Part shown: positions 21,434 to 33,100 of the stretch, piece after piece
Layout of the letters: each line of letters starts with the position of its first letter
How positions within the stretch are numbered: position 1 is the stretch's first letter
Origin: Mesodorylaimus sp. YZB2_4
Taxonomy: Eukaryota; Nematoda; Enoplea; Dorylaimida; Dorylaimidae
DNA length: 64,000 nt
Reading direction: 5' to 3'
NCBI GenBank assembly: GCA_030248295.1
Contig: JASANH010001652.1
Coordinates: 248,001-312,000 of the forward strand
Made by a program: the position numbers and the translations under genes
Notes under the pieces: generated by a model
Told to the model about the DNA's origin: nothing
The model's input: only the letters and a program-made list of their open reading frames with translations
The model's database searches: none

Positions 21434-23586
21434 GCTTTTCTGAGAATATCTGACTTCGTGTGCGACTAATCAACATGCCACAAAAGCCTTTTGCGCCTTT
21501 TTTAAATATATTATCCAAGTGCTCTTTCATGCAGGGATTAATTTGCCTCCATTCAACAAGCCTAATAAGCTCTTTCACTTAGTCCTCTAGATAAAACCTC
21601 CTTTTGTATCAACATGAGCTCTGACAATGCTATTGTCAGTTTGACACCAATTGAAATATAAAGTCAATCAGCCATCAGCTTCAGCCATTTAAAGGAGCGT
21701 GGCAAGGTTATTAACGGTAAGCTAATCGGGACATGCGAGGATTTGCAGATTATTTATGAGTGGATTCCGCATTTCGCGAGTACATGCTACATTGGAATGT
21801 GAATTAAGCGTGCTCACACGCCTTCAAGTCGCAAGCTAAGAGAGCAAGCCATCTTGCTGATAAATGGCAGGCTACAGTTTAGGTGACTTAGGTGAGTCCT
21901 GGAAAGAGCAGCCCATGGTGTTGTACTGTAGACAAAAAGAGGTAAACGGTTTTAATAAATGAGTTTAGCCTGAAATGCTAAAGTGATACCAGCAATGCAC
22001 TGGTAGGTTCGCACAAGTCAGTCGCACAATCCTTAAAAAGGGTGTGCACATAATATTGGCAGCTTTGTAAATAAAATTTTCGCTCACACACGAGAAAGTA
22101 TTGACGTTTTCGTAGCAGAAGCATGGACAGGTCGACTGAACGCACACAGTACGTATACTGCTTGCGTTGCTGCATTGACACGTTCGCTCTAGGCTGAATG
22201 CTGGTGGAACAGCTGGCTTTTTGAGAGATATCTGTTTACGCGTGATCTGATGCTTAATAAGTTCCGCGTTTTCCAATAAAGTTTAGTCATTGTAGTCTAA
22301 CAAATTTTTCTACATTCCTTAGTTAGAAATTGCTAGTACCCTCCCCTCCCTGTCGCGAACAATCGTTTTTAGACTGACCCATGTCAAACGACGTCGTATG
22401 GACATCCCCCCACCCCACACGGATTCTCTTGTGGTAAAGGCTACAGGTTTTGCTCATTCGCCAGGCCGAGATAAAATCTCTGATTTTACGCATGCCGAAT
22501 AATTTCCTTCCCGCTTGGTTGTAAGTTTCCGGTATAAGTGCTTTGTTTAGCATTATCAGCCAATTCCTTGACGGCTCCTAGCCTGTCCCCCGAAACAATA
22601 AGCACACTCGTATGTACAGTATACTCAGGTACCATGTTCCCTCGAAATTCTCCTGGGAAAAATTGTTTCAAATAGGTCCCAGACGGGGGTAATAAAACTA
22701 AAACACTTTCCAGATGCCAGAAGGAACCTATCCTAAACATAGATATCAGCTGTTGAACGATAGACAGTCTGAAGCTTCCCAACAAGTACCGCTAACCATG
22801 TTTATTTCACTACTTCTGTTCCCGTATTCATGCTGGTCATAACCGAATTCAATCAATATGCACGATATCTTCGTCTTCATCATCTGACTCCTCAAGGAAA
22901 ACATTTTCTATCACGCTAACACTCATATCCAACACATTTTCCACACCTGATGATTTTGTGCGGTAATTCAAATTCATCCCCGGGGGGGGGGGGATTTCCA
23001 GAGGGGGAGAATAAAGTTTAATCGGGGTCTAGACAAGGGAGAATAACCAGCGGGAGGAGAATTTCGGGGGGGGGGGGGGGGGGGGAGAATTCCGAGGAAA
23101 TACGGTATGTGGCTGGTCGAAGCTGAGGCGGGACAATATCAAAATATTGCTGTAAGGACGTCAGACTAGGGCGCACACACACCAGGATATCACTGCAGCT
23201 TGCATTGTATCAAGCTACTCACGACGCTCCCTGACTGGGTAGTTGCCAATCCCCATCTCTTAACGTGACTGCTGCTGCGCTGTCTGTGACGTCTAATAAC
23301 CAACCTGTGAAAGCGACAATCGTTCGGCCCGCCTGGAATTGATTGATTTTCAGGCAGGGAGGGGGCGTGTAGTGTCGTAAGCACACAGTGGTTGTGTAGC
23401 GGCTTCGCGCTTGCGCATAGGCTGTGAATAGACGTTTTGAGCGAACCAGATGGTTTTTATTCTCGCTTGCACAGGACTAGAAGCATTGAGAATGGGTAGA
23501 ATGCGACTGGAGGAGAGTAGTACCGTGTTTGCTTGCTTCTTCCAGCCTGAAAAAAGTTAGCTTACGATAAGCAGAAAACTCAAAAA
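21434..23586. other. Intergenic stretch upstream of STRA6-like copy A
   Basis: No gene recognised. Two long G-runs occur (about 22981-22993 and 23066-23085), close enough together to form G-quadruplex-type structure or to be a sequencing-prone patch. The promoter of copy A should lie in the last few hundred bases, but no TATA box stands out. Confidence 0.5.
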
Positions 23587-26500
23587 ATGGAGAACGGACA
23601 AAATGGAAGTGGCGCTGATAAGTAAGCTATTATGAATGATATTGTTAGCATTGGCGAAAGGGCATTGATTTTCAGAGAACATGGTTGCAAAAAATTGGTA
23701 GATCTAAATGAAGAAGCATTTTTTCGATATACTGTCATTCCTGCAGTAAGATTACAAAGCCTTGAACTTGCAAGTCAACGTCAAGTCCAAATTTTTGTAG
23801 GTTTTTCTTATCTTTGCATTGCAATTTCTAAAACAATGGAAAATGAATGGACCAAAGACGCTCTGTCATCCATTTAATGTCATATGGTATCGAATTTTCT
23901 TTTAAATAGGACATAAAATGGAGGCTTATTTTTCGACATCGTACAGTACCCTGGAAGGGGCCTTTCTAAATAGGCTATTTGAATAAATGTATACCAATAC
24001 GTGGGCCCCAGCAGAAACCTTGCAAATTGTCTCTGGGCGCCAGTTGAACAGCTCCACAAAACTTTTATCCTTCCGTAGTTCCATTCTAATTTGATAAATA
24101 TGTTCACGACAAAGTCTGGAGTCGATCCCAATACCTATACAATGTCTCCGTAGCCAGACGGTGGTGTCGACGCACCATACCAATAGTGCCGTAAGAGTCG
24201 AAGGGTCCGGGGTCACCAATCGATCTACGCCGCCTGCAATGCACCATCACACATATGCAAACTTTAACATCCCCAATGGACTGCAGCCCCAATCTCATGT
24301 CGTGTCATACATTATTCATAGCCACACATTGTACAGACAGAGTGTGTGTGACTCGAGGGCTGAGGAACACATACTGTATTTGACAATCATTTTACCTAGG
24401 CGGGAGTCGAACCCTCTCTTGTAAGTGCGCACCTGGCGTGAGCGCATCTGCCCTAAGCCGCTAAGCCACGACCTGGGCAAATTTGCACTTGTATGAGCTT
24501 AAGTTTACCTGTACTGCGGCAAAGAACTCTAAAGCAACTCAAAAAATTTTTTTTTGATGCAATAAGCAACAAACTAGTAATTTATGCAATGTCCTAGGCC
24601 GGTGGATCTCCTTGGTCAACGCCGACATCGTTTTCCATACGTAGCGGCATTCAATGTTTCAGCTTGGTCAATTTTAGATGCGATCACAGGCAATAGCTCG
24701 TTGCATTTGACGACCGACATCAAGCCGCTTAAAAGTTAGCCTTAATATTTTTTTCGCAGAGAAACTTTTGCACGTTCGCTTTGTAAATTGCAGGTCTTTT
24801 GAAACTGGCCACAATGATGATCCTAGCCGTTATATTTTATCCCATTTTTGCAGCAATTTCTTCTGATGACGTTATCGGGTACGGACTAGGCATGGCTTAT
24901 ATTTGGATGCTGACTGTGATCTATTTCATCGCGAAATTGCCATGCGGAGATACGAGCCTGGTTAGTTTTGAATGGCCGCTGATAGACGTACCTACACATG
25001 TGTGATAGATAAAACTACAGTTCAGACTTCAGACTGAGGCTTAATTTTAATCAGCTGGAATTAAACCTTGGCACCTTTAGATCACAAGTTTAGGGGCCGT
25101 TCAAAAAAGATGTCGTACGCAAATCAGCAATTTTCGACCCCCCTCTCCCTATCGTATTTTGGCGTTTTGCGCCTGACCCCCTTTTCGGCGTCGTACAAGC
25201 CAATACCCGGCCCTCCCGCAAAACTGCAAAGGGGAGACCAAAGACACATTTAAAAAGAAAAATTTCATGAGTCGCACCGGCGCACTTCACCCCGCCGCTG
25301 CTCATGTCCATACATCTCGTACGCCTCCGTATGTTCCCATCCTCATATCGGTGTTCATGCCAACAATCTTTATCGGAAGATTATTATTATTATACTCATT
25401 ATGATACTTATTAATTTGATTAACTTGATTTGATTTCTTTGATTTGATTTTGATTTGAACTTTTACCTTTCTGCTTTAAAAAGTTTTTTGGGCTGAAGCC
25501 CGTTTTTGCCTATAACTGGCCATCAGTCAAACCTTCTAAGCGAGGCTCTGCGGGGACCAGCACACACAGCAGCTTCCCTCTGCGTGACTCCACCAGGAGG
25601 ACTCACACAGTAACCTAGCGATGCTTCGAGTAGAGAGACGGAAGCCAAACGAGGAGACAGTCTAAGCTGCTGGACAATGGCGGGCGGGCTACCTCTAGGT
25701 TACTGGGTGAGTAACCCACGGCTTGGCGCGAAAAGTCAGCGAGGGTTTATGATTCGCAAACCGACCTCCATCACCAGGGATTGAACCCAGGCCAGCCACT
25801 GGCTACTGACCAATATGGAGAGACAAATGCCTGGCCGCGCTGCACCAACGCGGCCCCTTCCTATAACAAACTGAGTCTGGCCAATCCGCATTCTTATAAC
25901 CAAAAATATCATGAATAGGTAATTCAAAAGTGGCGGACCTGTGCTCGGCTGACTGTAATAGTCTCTGGCAGAAGAGTTCGGAAGGAAGGAAAAACGCTGC
26001 AATACCTAGCGTAAAAACGACGTCGTTTTCCCTTTGACCCCCCTCTGTCGTTTTTCTCATTTTAGTGCTGACCCCTTCCCCCCCCCCCCCCTGGCGTACG
26101 ACGCCGTATTTGAAAGGCCCCTTACGTGTTTGATTTAATTCTTCCTAACTTCTAGTGAACATTTTTTTGCTGGAAAGTCGAAAAATATCCAGCGATTAGC
26201 TTATATTCTCAGAATGACAAAGGCCTACCAGAAGGGTCAGACGGAGTGCAAAAAACTGGAAATGCACCTGTGTGTGACTAGAAAATTAGAAAGGCTCATC
26301 TTTCGAAACATGTTTTTTAGACTGTGTAAATTGTAACAGCGAAGTCCAAAACTACAAATGAACAGTACATAAAATTTACACCCCTGAAACAATTTCCGCC
26401 ATTATTCTCCTGTTACAGAATGTGGCAAGTTATACCACAACAATTGATGCAATTTATGGCGTCATCGAATTTCTACCCTGCCTGTTGTGGATGTTGTACC

Positions 26501-29432
26501 TTTGCATATATTTCCCAACCCGTCTCTTCAATCGAGTTAGAAAAACAGAGCGTCGAATATTGGAGGTGCCGTCCATTTCTGGCTTTAGTGTTCTCAAAGA
26601 AGATCTATGCACATACTTTTCAGACTCGTAACAAGCATGCATTCGAGCACGAGTATGTCCGCCGTCTGATTAATTTTAGGGATCAGCCCAGAGTAGCTTA
26701 CAGAGAATCTTGTGGCACAAAAGGTGGTTTTTTGGACAAAATCACAAGGTTTATTTTCAAGAAGATTTACGCGCCTATCAAAGGCTTCCGATATCCAGTC
26801 AGTATGCTGACTGCAACTTCCGTTTCCTTGCTTCTCGTCTGGTCTGTAAGTAAATTACTGCCGAAGTCTCGGCTGCGCCCGAATGACATTTTTCAGGTTG
26901 CTATCGATATTTTAAACAGTTATCATTTTATTATTTCTCTCACTCGATCGAGTATGCTTGTTTTTTTTGGATCAAAAGTGAGAGAATTTGTGGCCAATAA
27001 TACAAGGGCAGTTGAGAAGATTATAACATCGCCTGCTTATGATGAAGCCATTAAATGGTGGAAAGGCTTGGAATGTAGGTGTTCGTCGAATGCACTCTGA
27101 CAGATGAATTAAATATAAGCACAGATATGCGCACGTTATTAGAAAAACATGCATATTTATGTACTTGAGCCTTCTAGAACGGCATGCATATTTAGAAATA
27201 CAGTACACGTGATACATGTATATGCGGATAACATGAACGGTACTACGCTAATTTCATATTGCTATTGTGTATGAACAATATATGAACCATACGATCTATG
27301 ATATAATAGCCCTGCACTATAGATGGTATGGTTAAAAGCACTAAACGTGTGCAAATCAAGTATTAAAGGTACATCAATTTAGTATTAAGGCCCATTAATG
27401 GCACTGATTAAAAAATTTAAGTCGCTCTGTTCTGACTCGCGCATGTACGCCTTATGCTACGATATGCCAGCATATCCCCCTTCTATCAATATTTTATCTT
27501 TTTTAGATGCCATGTACATCTCGTTTATCATTGCATTTTTGCTGACTGTCCTTTCCATGTCGCTGGTACTGAGAAATTATCGAAACCACATTTTGCAATA
27601 TTACAAAGGAGTCGTCGTAGATTTGCCTCGTTCAAAGCATAAAACTCCTCGAAATATTGTGGTAAGTAGTCTTGCATTGAATGGAATATCTGAAGAAACT
27701 GATGTACATAAATCTGACCAAAGAAACAGCTCTCAAGGGTCAGTTAGTGCCAAACATTATTACGTAACTCAACACTCTTCATTACTGTACTGTACAGTAC
27801 AGTAAATCGTACAAAGTTTTGAATGAGTGAGTGAAAGCCAGGATTCCACGTCGAAACGTTATGTTTGAGTGAGTCGCATCTGGAGACTAATAATGCAGAT
27901 GTGGTGGGGGCGAGATACTTGCCAAACCCAACTTCGGTTATTTCAAACCCTGACGATGATGTGCAAATGAAGAGCATGTGCCCCTCCAAATTAGGTCCCT
28001 CAGTATCACACTCGGACAGGACTGCGTTTCAGGTATCTGGCTCGAAATATATTGGCTATCAATTTGGATACGCCTTTTGGGGTATGTCGAGTTTTGCTTG
28101 CCCACAGTATATACAGTATATTTCCGAATCTCGATTTCTACTGTAGGTTTTGTGATTCAAGCCCTATTTCTATTGGTAATTAGTGCAATTGTCATCCTTA
28201 TAGCAGTCTCCATCATCGTTTTCAAAAACTATCAGCTATTTATTGATATAATCCTTTGGGTTGGGTAAGTGACTCATCATGAGTCATCTATCACAATATC
28301 GTGCCTGTTTTGTTTCAGACCTTTATTTGGCTACATGTATGGTATTATGATAACTCAGCAATTATTGGTACATTTTCTCTTTCTGCAAAAAGATGGACAC
28401 GGAAAACGAGTATTAGCCATAAGTCGCCTGTAAGGGCTTGCGTTGCGTCGCTGGACATTTTTTTGCTGAAGTGGAGCCATGACGTACTTGTGCGAAAGCG
28501 TTTCTCACTGGAGGCAGGAGGGATTGATAAATTAATATAGAAAGCATTTCAGACATATATAGCGTGTCCAGCAAGAACTGACCAGAGCATTTCAGTTACT
28601 GGCTCCAAAGATTGTGATAATATAGCGGTTTTTTTAAATCCCTAATTTCAGGTTCGCTTTCTTCAACTTTCAATACGTTATGGTTTTCCTCAACTCTGCC
28701 ATTGGTCTAGCATCTTGCTTATTACGAGTTCTAAAGGGGGCTTTGATCGGAGCTTTCACCGTGTCCCGACTAGACATTAGTTGTATGAGCCGGACTTTTG
28801 AAGGAAAAGATAGTGGTAAGAATATTCCTAAGAAGTACCTAGGTCAAACCAAATCCGGAACTTTTTTCGTCGGCTAGGATTTAACGCCTACGTTAGCTTG
28901 TTGGAATTCGAAAATATGCAGACAAATCCAATTCTAGTGATTTTTGTCGAATTATTGAAAGAAGCTGTTCAGAAAGCAAAGAAATCTAATGACAAGGGGA
29001 TTATGTATATTAAAGCAGAAAACGATGTGGTTATCTCCACGGCTACAGATGGTATGCTCTATGCCTGCTCTCTGGCGATTACCATTGCACGATTTCCAGT
29101 TGTTCTTGTTAGATAATATTTCCGATTGCGTAGCAATTCGACACCGGAAAAACGTTGTCAGAAATCGATGGCGGGTGGCCATGACAATGGTCAGCAGCAC
29201 GTACCTGCGGTATTATAGGAAAAAGGAGTTGGGACGTTTGAGTGGGGAAGGAGCATTCGTCGCTGCAGATCAGCTGGCCAATTTTGATTTGGTATTAGCC
29301 CGTCGTAGACGCACTTTGGCAGATATTGCATTAGAAGGCGATGCTAACACAACTGATGTTCAGGTTAAATCGCTTAAAGACATTGTCCTGGAAGGTAGCA
29401 AACAAAAAACTCAAGACCTATACAGACTCTAG
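23587..29432 (+). CDS. STRA6-like multi-pass retinol/retinoid transporter receptor (copy A)
   Basis: Fifteen exons give 710 residues with no stop or frameshift: 23587-23621, 23676-23745, 23801-23886, 24598-24734, 24794-24960, 26419-26565, 26624-26845, 26897-27074, 27507-27661, 28033-28081, 28147-28264, 28319-28429, 28652-28815, 28878-29051, 29113-29432. Start MENGQNGSG. Landmarks are PVDLLGQRRHRFPYVAAFN, FYPIFAAISSDDVIGYGLG, FRYPVSMLTATS, LLRVLKGAL...LDISCMSRTFE and the tail RKNVVRNRWRVAMT...LRYYRKKEL, which align with the last third of vertebrate STRA6 (LLRVLLSAL...MDLSLL and RW...TLL...FRK). Nine or more membrane segments are evident. The exon 8 loop carries sequon NNT. Exon 6 has 24 extra bases at its 5' end compared with all sister copies, and its donor (GTGCCG) is weak. 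Intron 4 holds a SINE; intron 5 holds a TIR element with a nested SINE. Confidence 0.92.
24295..24478 (-). repeat. tRNA-derived SINE, family 1, fullest copy
   Basis: Read on the minus strand it begins with a tRNA-like head: box-A-like GTCGTGGCTTAGCGGC, then an arm GCAGATGCGCTCACGCCAGG, then box-B GGGTTCGACTCC. A shared body follows (AAAATGATTGTCAAATACAG, then CAGCCCTCGAGTC). Copies at 38528-38660, 8512-8625 and a head fragment at 55945-56012 share this order. It lies in intron 4 of STRA6-like copy A, antisense to the gene. Confidence 0.75.
25091..26123. mobile_element. DNA transposon relic with GGGGCCGTTC-type inverted ends and a nested SINE
   Basis: The left end TAGGGGCCGTTCAAAAAAGA...GTCGTACGC mirrors the right end GCGTACGACGCCGTATTTGA..GGCCCCTTA, giving inverted termini of about 28 bp. 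Ends of this GGGGCCGTTCAAAAA type are common in invertebrate non-autonomous elements. The interior has no transposase frame and contains a SINE (25486-25865). A C-run lies near the right end (about 26079-26091). It lies in intron 5 of copy A. Confidence 0.75.
25486..25865 (-). repeat. tRNA-derived SINE, family 2
   Basis: On the minus strand the head reads GCGTTGGTGCAGCGCGGCCA (box-A-like) and GGGTTCAATCCCTGGTGATG (box-B-like), followed by a body shared with 52105-52512 over most of its length and ending in GGGCTTCAGCCC. It is inserted inside the TIR element at 25091-26123, so it is younger than that element. Confidence 0.75.
27782..27805. repeat. 24-bp perfect TACTGTAC palindrome
   Basis: The arm TTACTGTACTGT is followed directly by its reverse complement. 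It lies in intron 9 of STRA6-like copy A. Short TACAGTA/TACTGTA words recur widely in the non-coding parts of the window. Confidence 0.7.
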
Positions 29433-30187
29433 GTTTCAAGCGACACAAGGACAAACTATCGGTGGACGGATAAAAAAGTTTTTGCCTCAAGCTTTTTGAC
29501 CTTTTTATCATCATCAGTTTTGTTGTGCTTTTATATGAAAAATTTTTAGGCTTTTTGTAGCGCTATTACTTGCTAGTTAGCAAAGAGCTATTTAGATTAC
29601 GAAGATTGAAACTTGCTAGGCGTAACAGGTTTTTCAGACGTGTTTTTTAAAGTGCTTGATGATATATCAACTTTTTGACCAGTCATCAGTGCCTTTTTCG
29701 CTCCGCCCGGTTTTGGGTATACGATCGGTTACTGAACAAATACTTATGTAGTCAGGATAGAATCGTTTTCAATGCGCCTGTGAGCTGTCGTGTGACACAT
29801 GATCACATTTCTAAATTACATTTTTAACTTGTTATTTATGATTATGATTTAATATTTGCAGAGCTTACGCATGAAATATCGAAAATTCTTCGCTCAGTCC
29901 GCTCGCACCTACCTGTACAGGAGTGTTGTGTATACAGAACGGGAGAGCTCTCAAACTACGTGATAGCATGAACATAACATAGCCAGACAGCCTTTCCCTA
30001 TGACTAGCAATCGCATTCTTGTGCGACTAACTAGCATGAGCATTATCTGCTTACTTCAGGGGTTCCAGAAGGACTATTGGTTTTTTGGCGGCGTTATTGC
30101 AAATAATCAGATTCTCTCACCAATCGCGAGTCACTTGGTAAGATCGAAGTCGCTATTACTCTAAAGAACAGGTCGGTATTCAAAAAC
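29433..30187. other. Spacer between STRA6-like copies A and B
   Basis: 755 bp with no open gene. It must hold the 3' UTR of copy A and the promoter of copy B, but I see no AATAAA near the copy A stop and no clear TATA box. Confidence 0.5.
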
Positions 30188-33100
30188 ATGGAAAACGGGA
30201 CAGATGAGGCGGAACCTGACTTTTCTGATAGTGCTGGTGATAAGTAAGTCCAGACTCAAGAGTATCGTAAAAGCTAACTAAATAATAACATTTTAGAGAA
30301 GGCACTTGCACGAAATTGGTTGATTTGGATGAAGTAGCATTCTTCAGATATGTCGCCATACCAGCTGTAAGAATATCTTTTTACCAAACAGGAAATGTGC
30401 CCAATCGTGTCTTCCAGGTGCTTTCGATCATTGCATTGCAAGTGCTGAAACAATGGACTGCAAATGGACCACACGCATTATGCAGGACATTTGACGTAAT
30501 CTGGTAAGATGAACACTGCGACAAGAAGTTCCGGCTAACGTTGCATTGAATTCTTCTGAATTAAAACACACCAAACCAAATATACTGCTGTTGCAAAATG
30601 AAATAGTTACCTGAAACCCTATTTTACGCAGCCCATCGCACTATAACAGGAAATTCGTACATACATAGCCATGCTCAAAGTTATGAGTTAGAAATTTTTT
30701 TATGAAGTGCACGTAAACGTGTCCAACTCCATCAATGTACCTAGTTTCTATCAATTAAGGCTGTCTGAATAGAATAGTAGATGCTCGCAAATTTGTTTTG
30801 GAGGAGGAGATATTGTAAGTGTAAAGTGTGCAGTTCTAAAGCCGCAGTGGATCAGTTGGTCCTGCTGCTTGGGGGCAACCCTGGCTGGCCAGGAGGCAGC
30901 AGTACTTATTCCAGCTGGGAATGGCTGATTATTAAGCCCGTTCTCAGAGAAAAGAAAAGTTCTTTGATGACGATTCAGTAAGTCCGCCGCTGGCCTTGCA
31001 CGCCTGGCTCTGGGCGACTCACCTGGTACCGTGCCTCCAAGATGCGAGCGAGTAGAAGCAGGAAGTCGATTCTCGAACACGTCGGGAAGGACCCTCCCGT
31101 CTCACCCAGCCATTCTGGGATGCTAATTTCGGCACAGGTTGCCCTCAGCTAAGGTGCTTTTATCACCTTACATAGGAACATAGCATAGTTGGGAGACGTC
31201 AGAGTTGGTCGCCTCACGGCTTCGCTTATCATATCACGACTGCTGGACGGATAGACAAGAATGGGTTGCGAGTCCCGTGAGGGAACTGTGACGGCACAGG
31301 GCCCAACACATAAAAATTTGAAAATTTGCTAGATGCAAATAAAGTACAAACTTTTCAACCATTAATGAAAGGTATGCTAAAATTCTAGGCCAGTTGATCT
31401 TCTTGGCCAACGTCGCCATCGGTTTCCTTATGTGGCTGCGTTTAACGTATCATCTTGGACGATTCTTGATGCAATACTCGACGGTGATGTTTTGAAATTT
31501 CAAACCGATATTGCGCCCCTTAAAAGTCAGTTAAAACTATTTTGTTTGTAGAATTGATAAACCTTTACCCTTATACACAGCTCTCTTGAAATTGGTAACG
31601 ATGATGATCCTGGCCGTTATATTTTATCCTTTATTCGCTGCAATTTCGTCCGATAACGTGGTCGGATACGGGTTAGGGACGGCTTATATTTGGATGCTGA
31701 CCGTCATTTCTATTGTTTCAAAATTGCCATGTGCTCAGGATGAGAACACGGTTGGTAAGGTGTGTTCATGACAAGGATATTTGGCTTCATACTACAGTAT
31801 TGGTTTTGCTCCTTTACCTATACTATAAGGAAAAGTCTCGACAGCTACTTTCAAGTGAGCACGCTCAGCGGATCTGTGCTTGCTTTTATTGACGGAATTA
31901 CAGAAAAACGCGGCGTTACCGTTAGAAGGAGGAGCGGATTAGGGAATGGGGCATTATGGAACGGGTTAGGTGGCAGTGCAGTATTCATTCGACGGGTACC
32001 TACCTCTTTCGGAGAGCAACGATCACAAGCCGACACTGCTCCGTACTGTGTGTAGTAGCTTCAGTAGTGCGGTATTCCAAACAATGGTCTGACAGCAAGC
32101 ACATGAACTGACTCGTGTCCCGCGGGATAGTGCAGCGCCTGCTCGTGCTTCCTGGTTGCGGCCAACATTCCGATCCGTACTGGGCAGCTTGGCTCGACCA
32201 CTTCTTTTTGTACCTTTAGTTTCAGATATGCTGGCACTCGACGGTCGCGCAGTACACCTGCAACCTGCCACCACTTCTGCCATGCGCTGTGGGTTCAGTC
32301 TCACATCAGCCAAGGCGTCCATGTCGGCCGCCACGTGGGATCCCAACTATTTTAAGTGTAGCGTCTTGTTGATGACGATCCCATCCACTGTTACAGAGCC
32401 GTCGGTCTGGGCGTCGCATTCCGAGTATTCCGTTTTCTTTAGGTTGAGTTTCTTGCCGTACAGTATTCCTGCAGGCGATCTTTCCATTTATGTAGAACTT
32501 CTCGAAGGCCGCTGAGGGCCAGCATCACATCGTCAGAGAAGAGAAGGGTCCATGGGGTATTAGTTGTATATCAGCCGTGATATAGTATCTGCACAGTATA
32601 GAGCGGTGGGGAAAGCGCAGCCTTGGTTGACGCCCGCCTTGATAATGAATGCATCAGACACTAGCTGCACTTTGAGCGAGCTTTTCGAGCCTTTGTTAAC
32701 AGCTCGCACGTAAGTCGTTCGGCGGTACGCCGTTCGGCCTGAGGGCGTACCACCTAAGGACGTGAGGCATCCTGCCAAATGCTTTTCCGGGTCGAAGAAG
32801 GCCACGTGCACTGTTATTGGCAGTCCGATACTCTCCCCAGGCTGGGAGACTTCGATCCCGCGGGTCAGTTTCAGCCGTCGGATAGTCACGAGACTTACCT
32901 TGCTCCAATCAGAGTTTTTGTTTCAGAGATTTTGGTCTCTCACATCTCCCGCCGCCTGAATGCGCTGCTCACACACAACTGGTCCTTTTTCGCAAAGTAC
33001 CTTCCATTAGCAGGTGTGAAATGTGCGGTACACAGACTTGACAAATCCACTTTGGTTTGGGGAGATTAATGCTATGCTGCGTGCGGGCGTCCAGCAGCTT

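Noticed and set aside
22486-22785. 99-residue minus-strand frame upstream of STRA6-like copy A
   Set aside because: No domain, no splice context and no paralog upstream of the other copies.
24440-24478. Possible functional tRNA gene
   Set aside because: Box A and box B are present, but the cloverleaf is not complete and the same sequence recurs with a shared non-tRNA body, so it is a SINE head.
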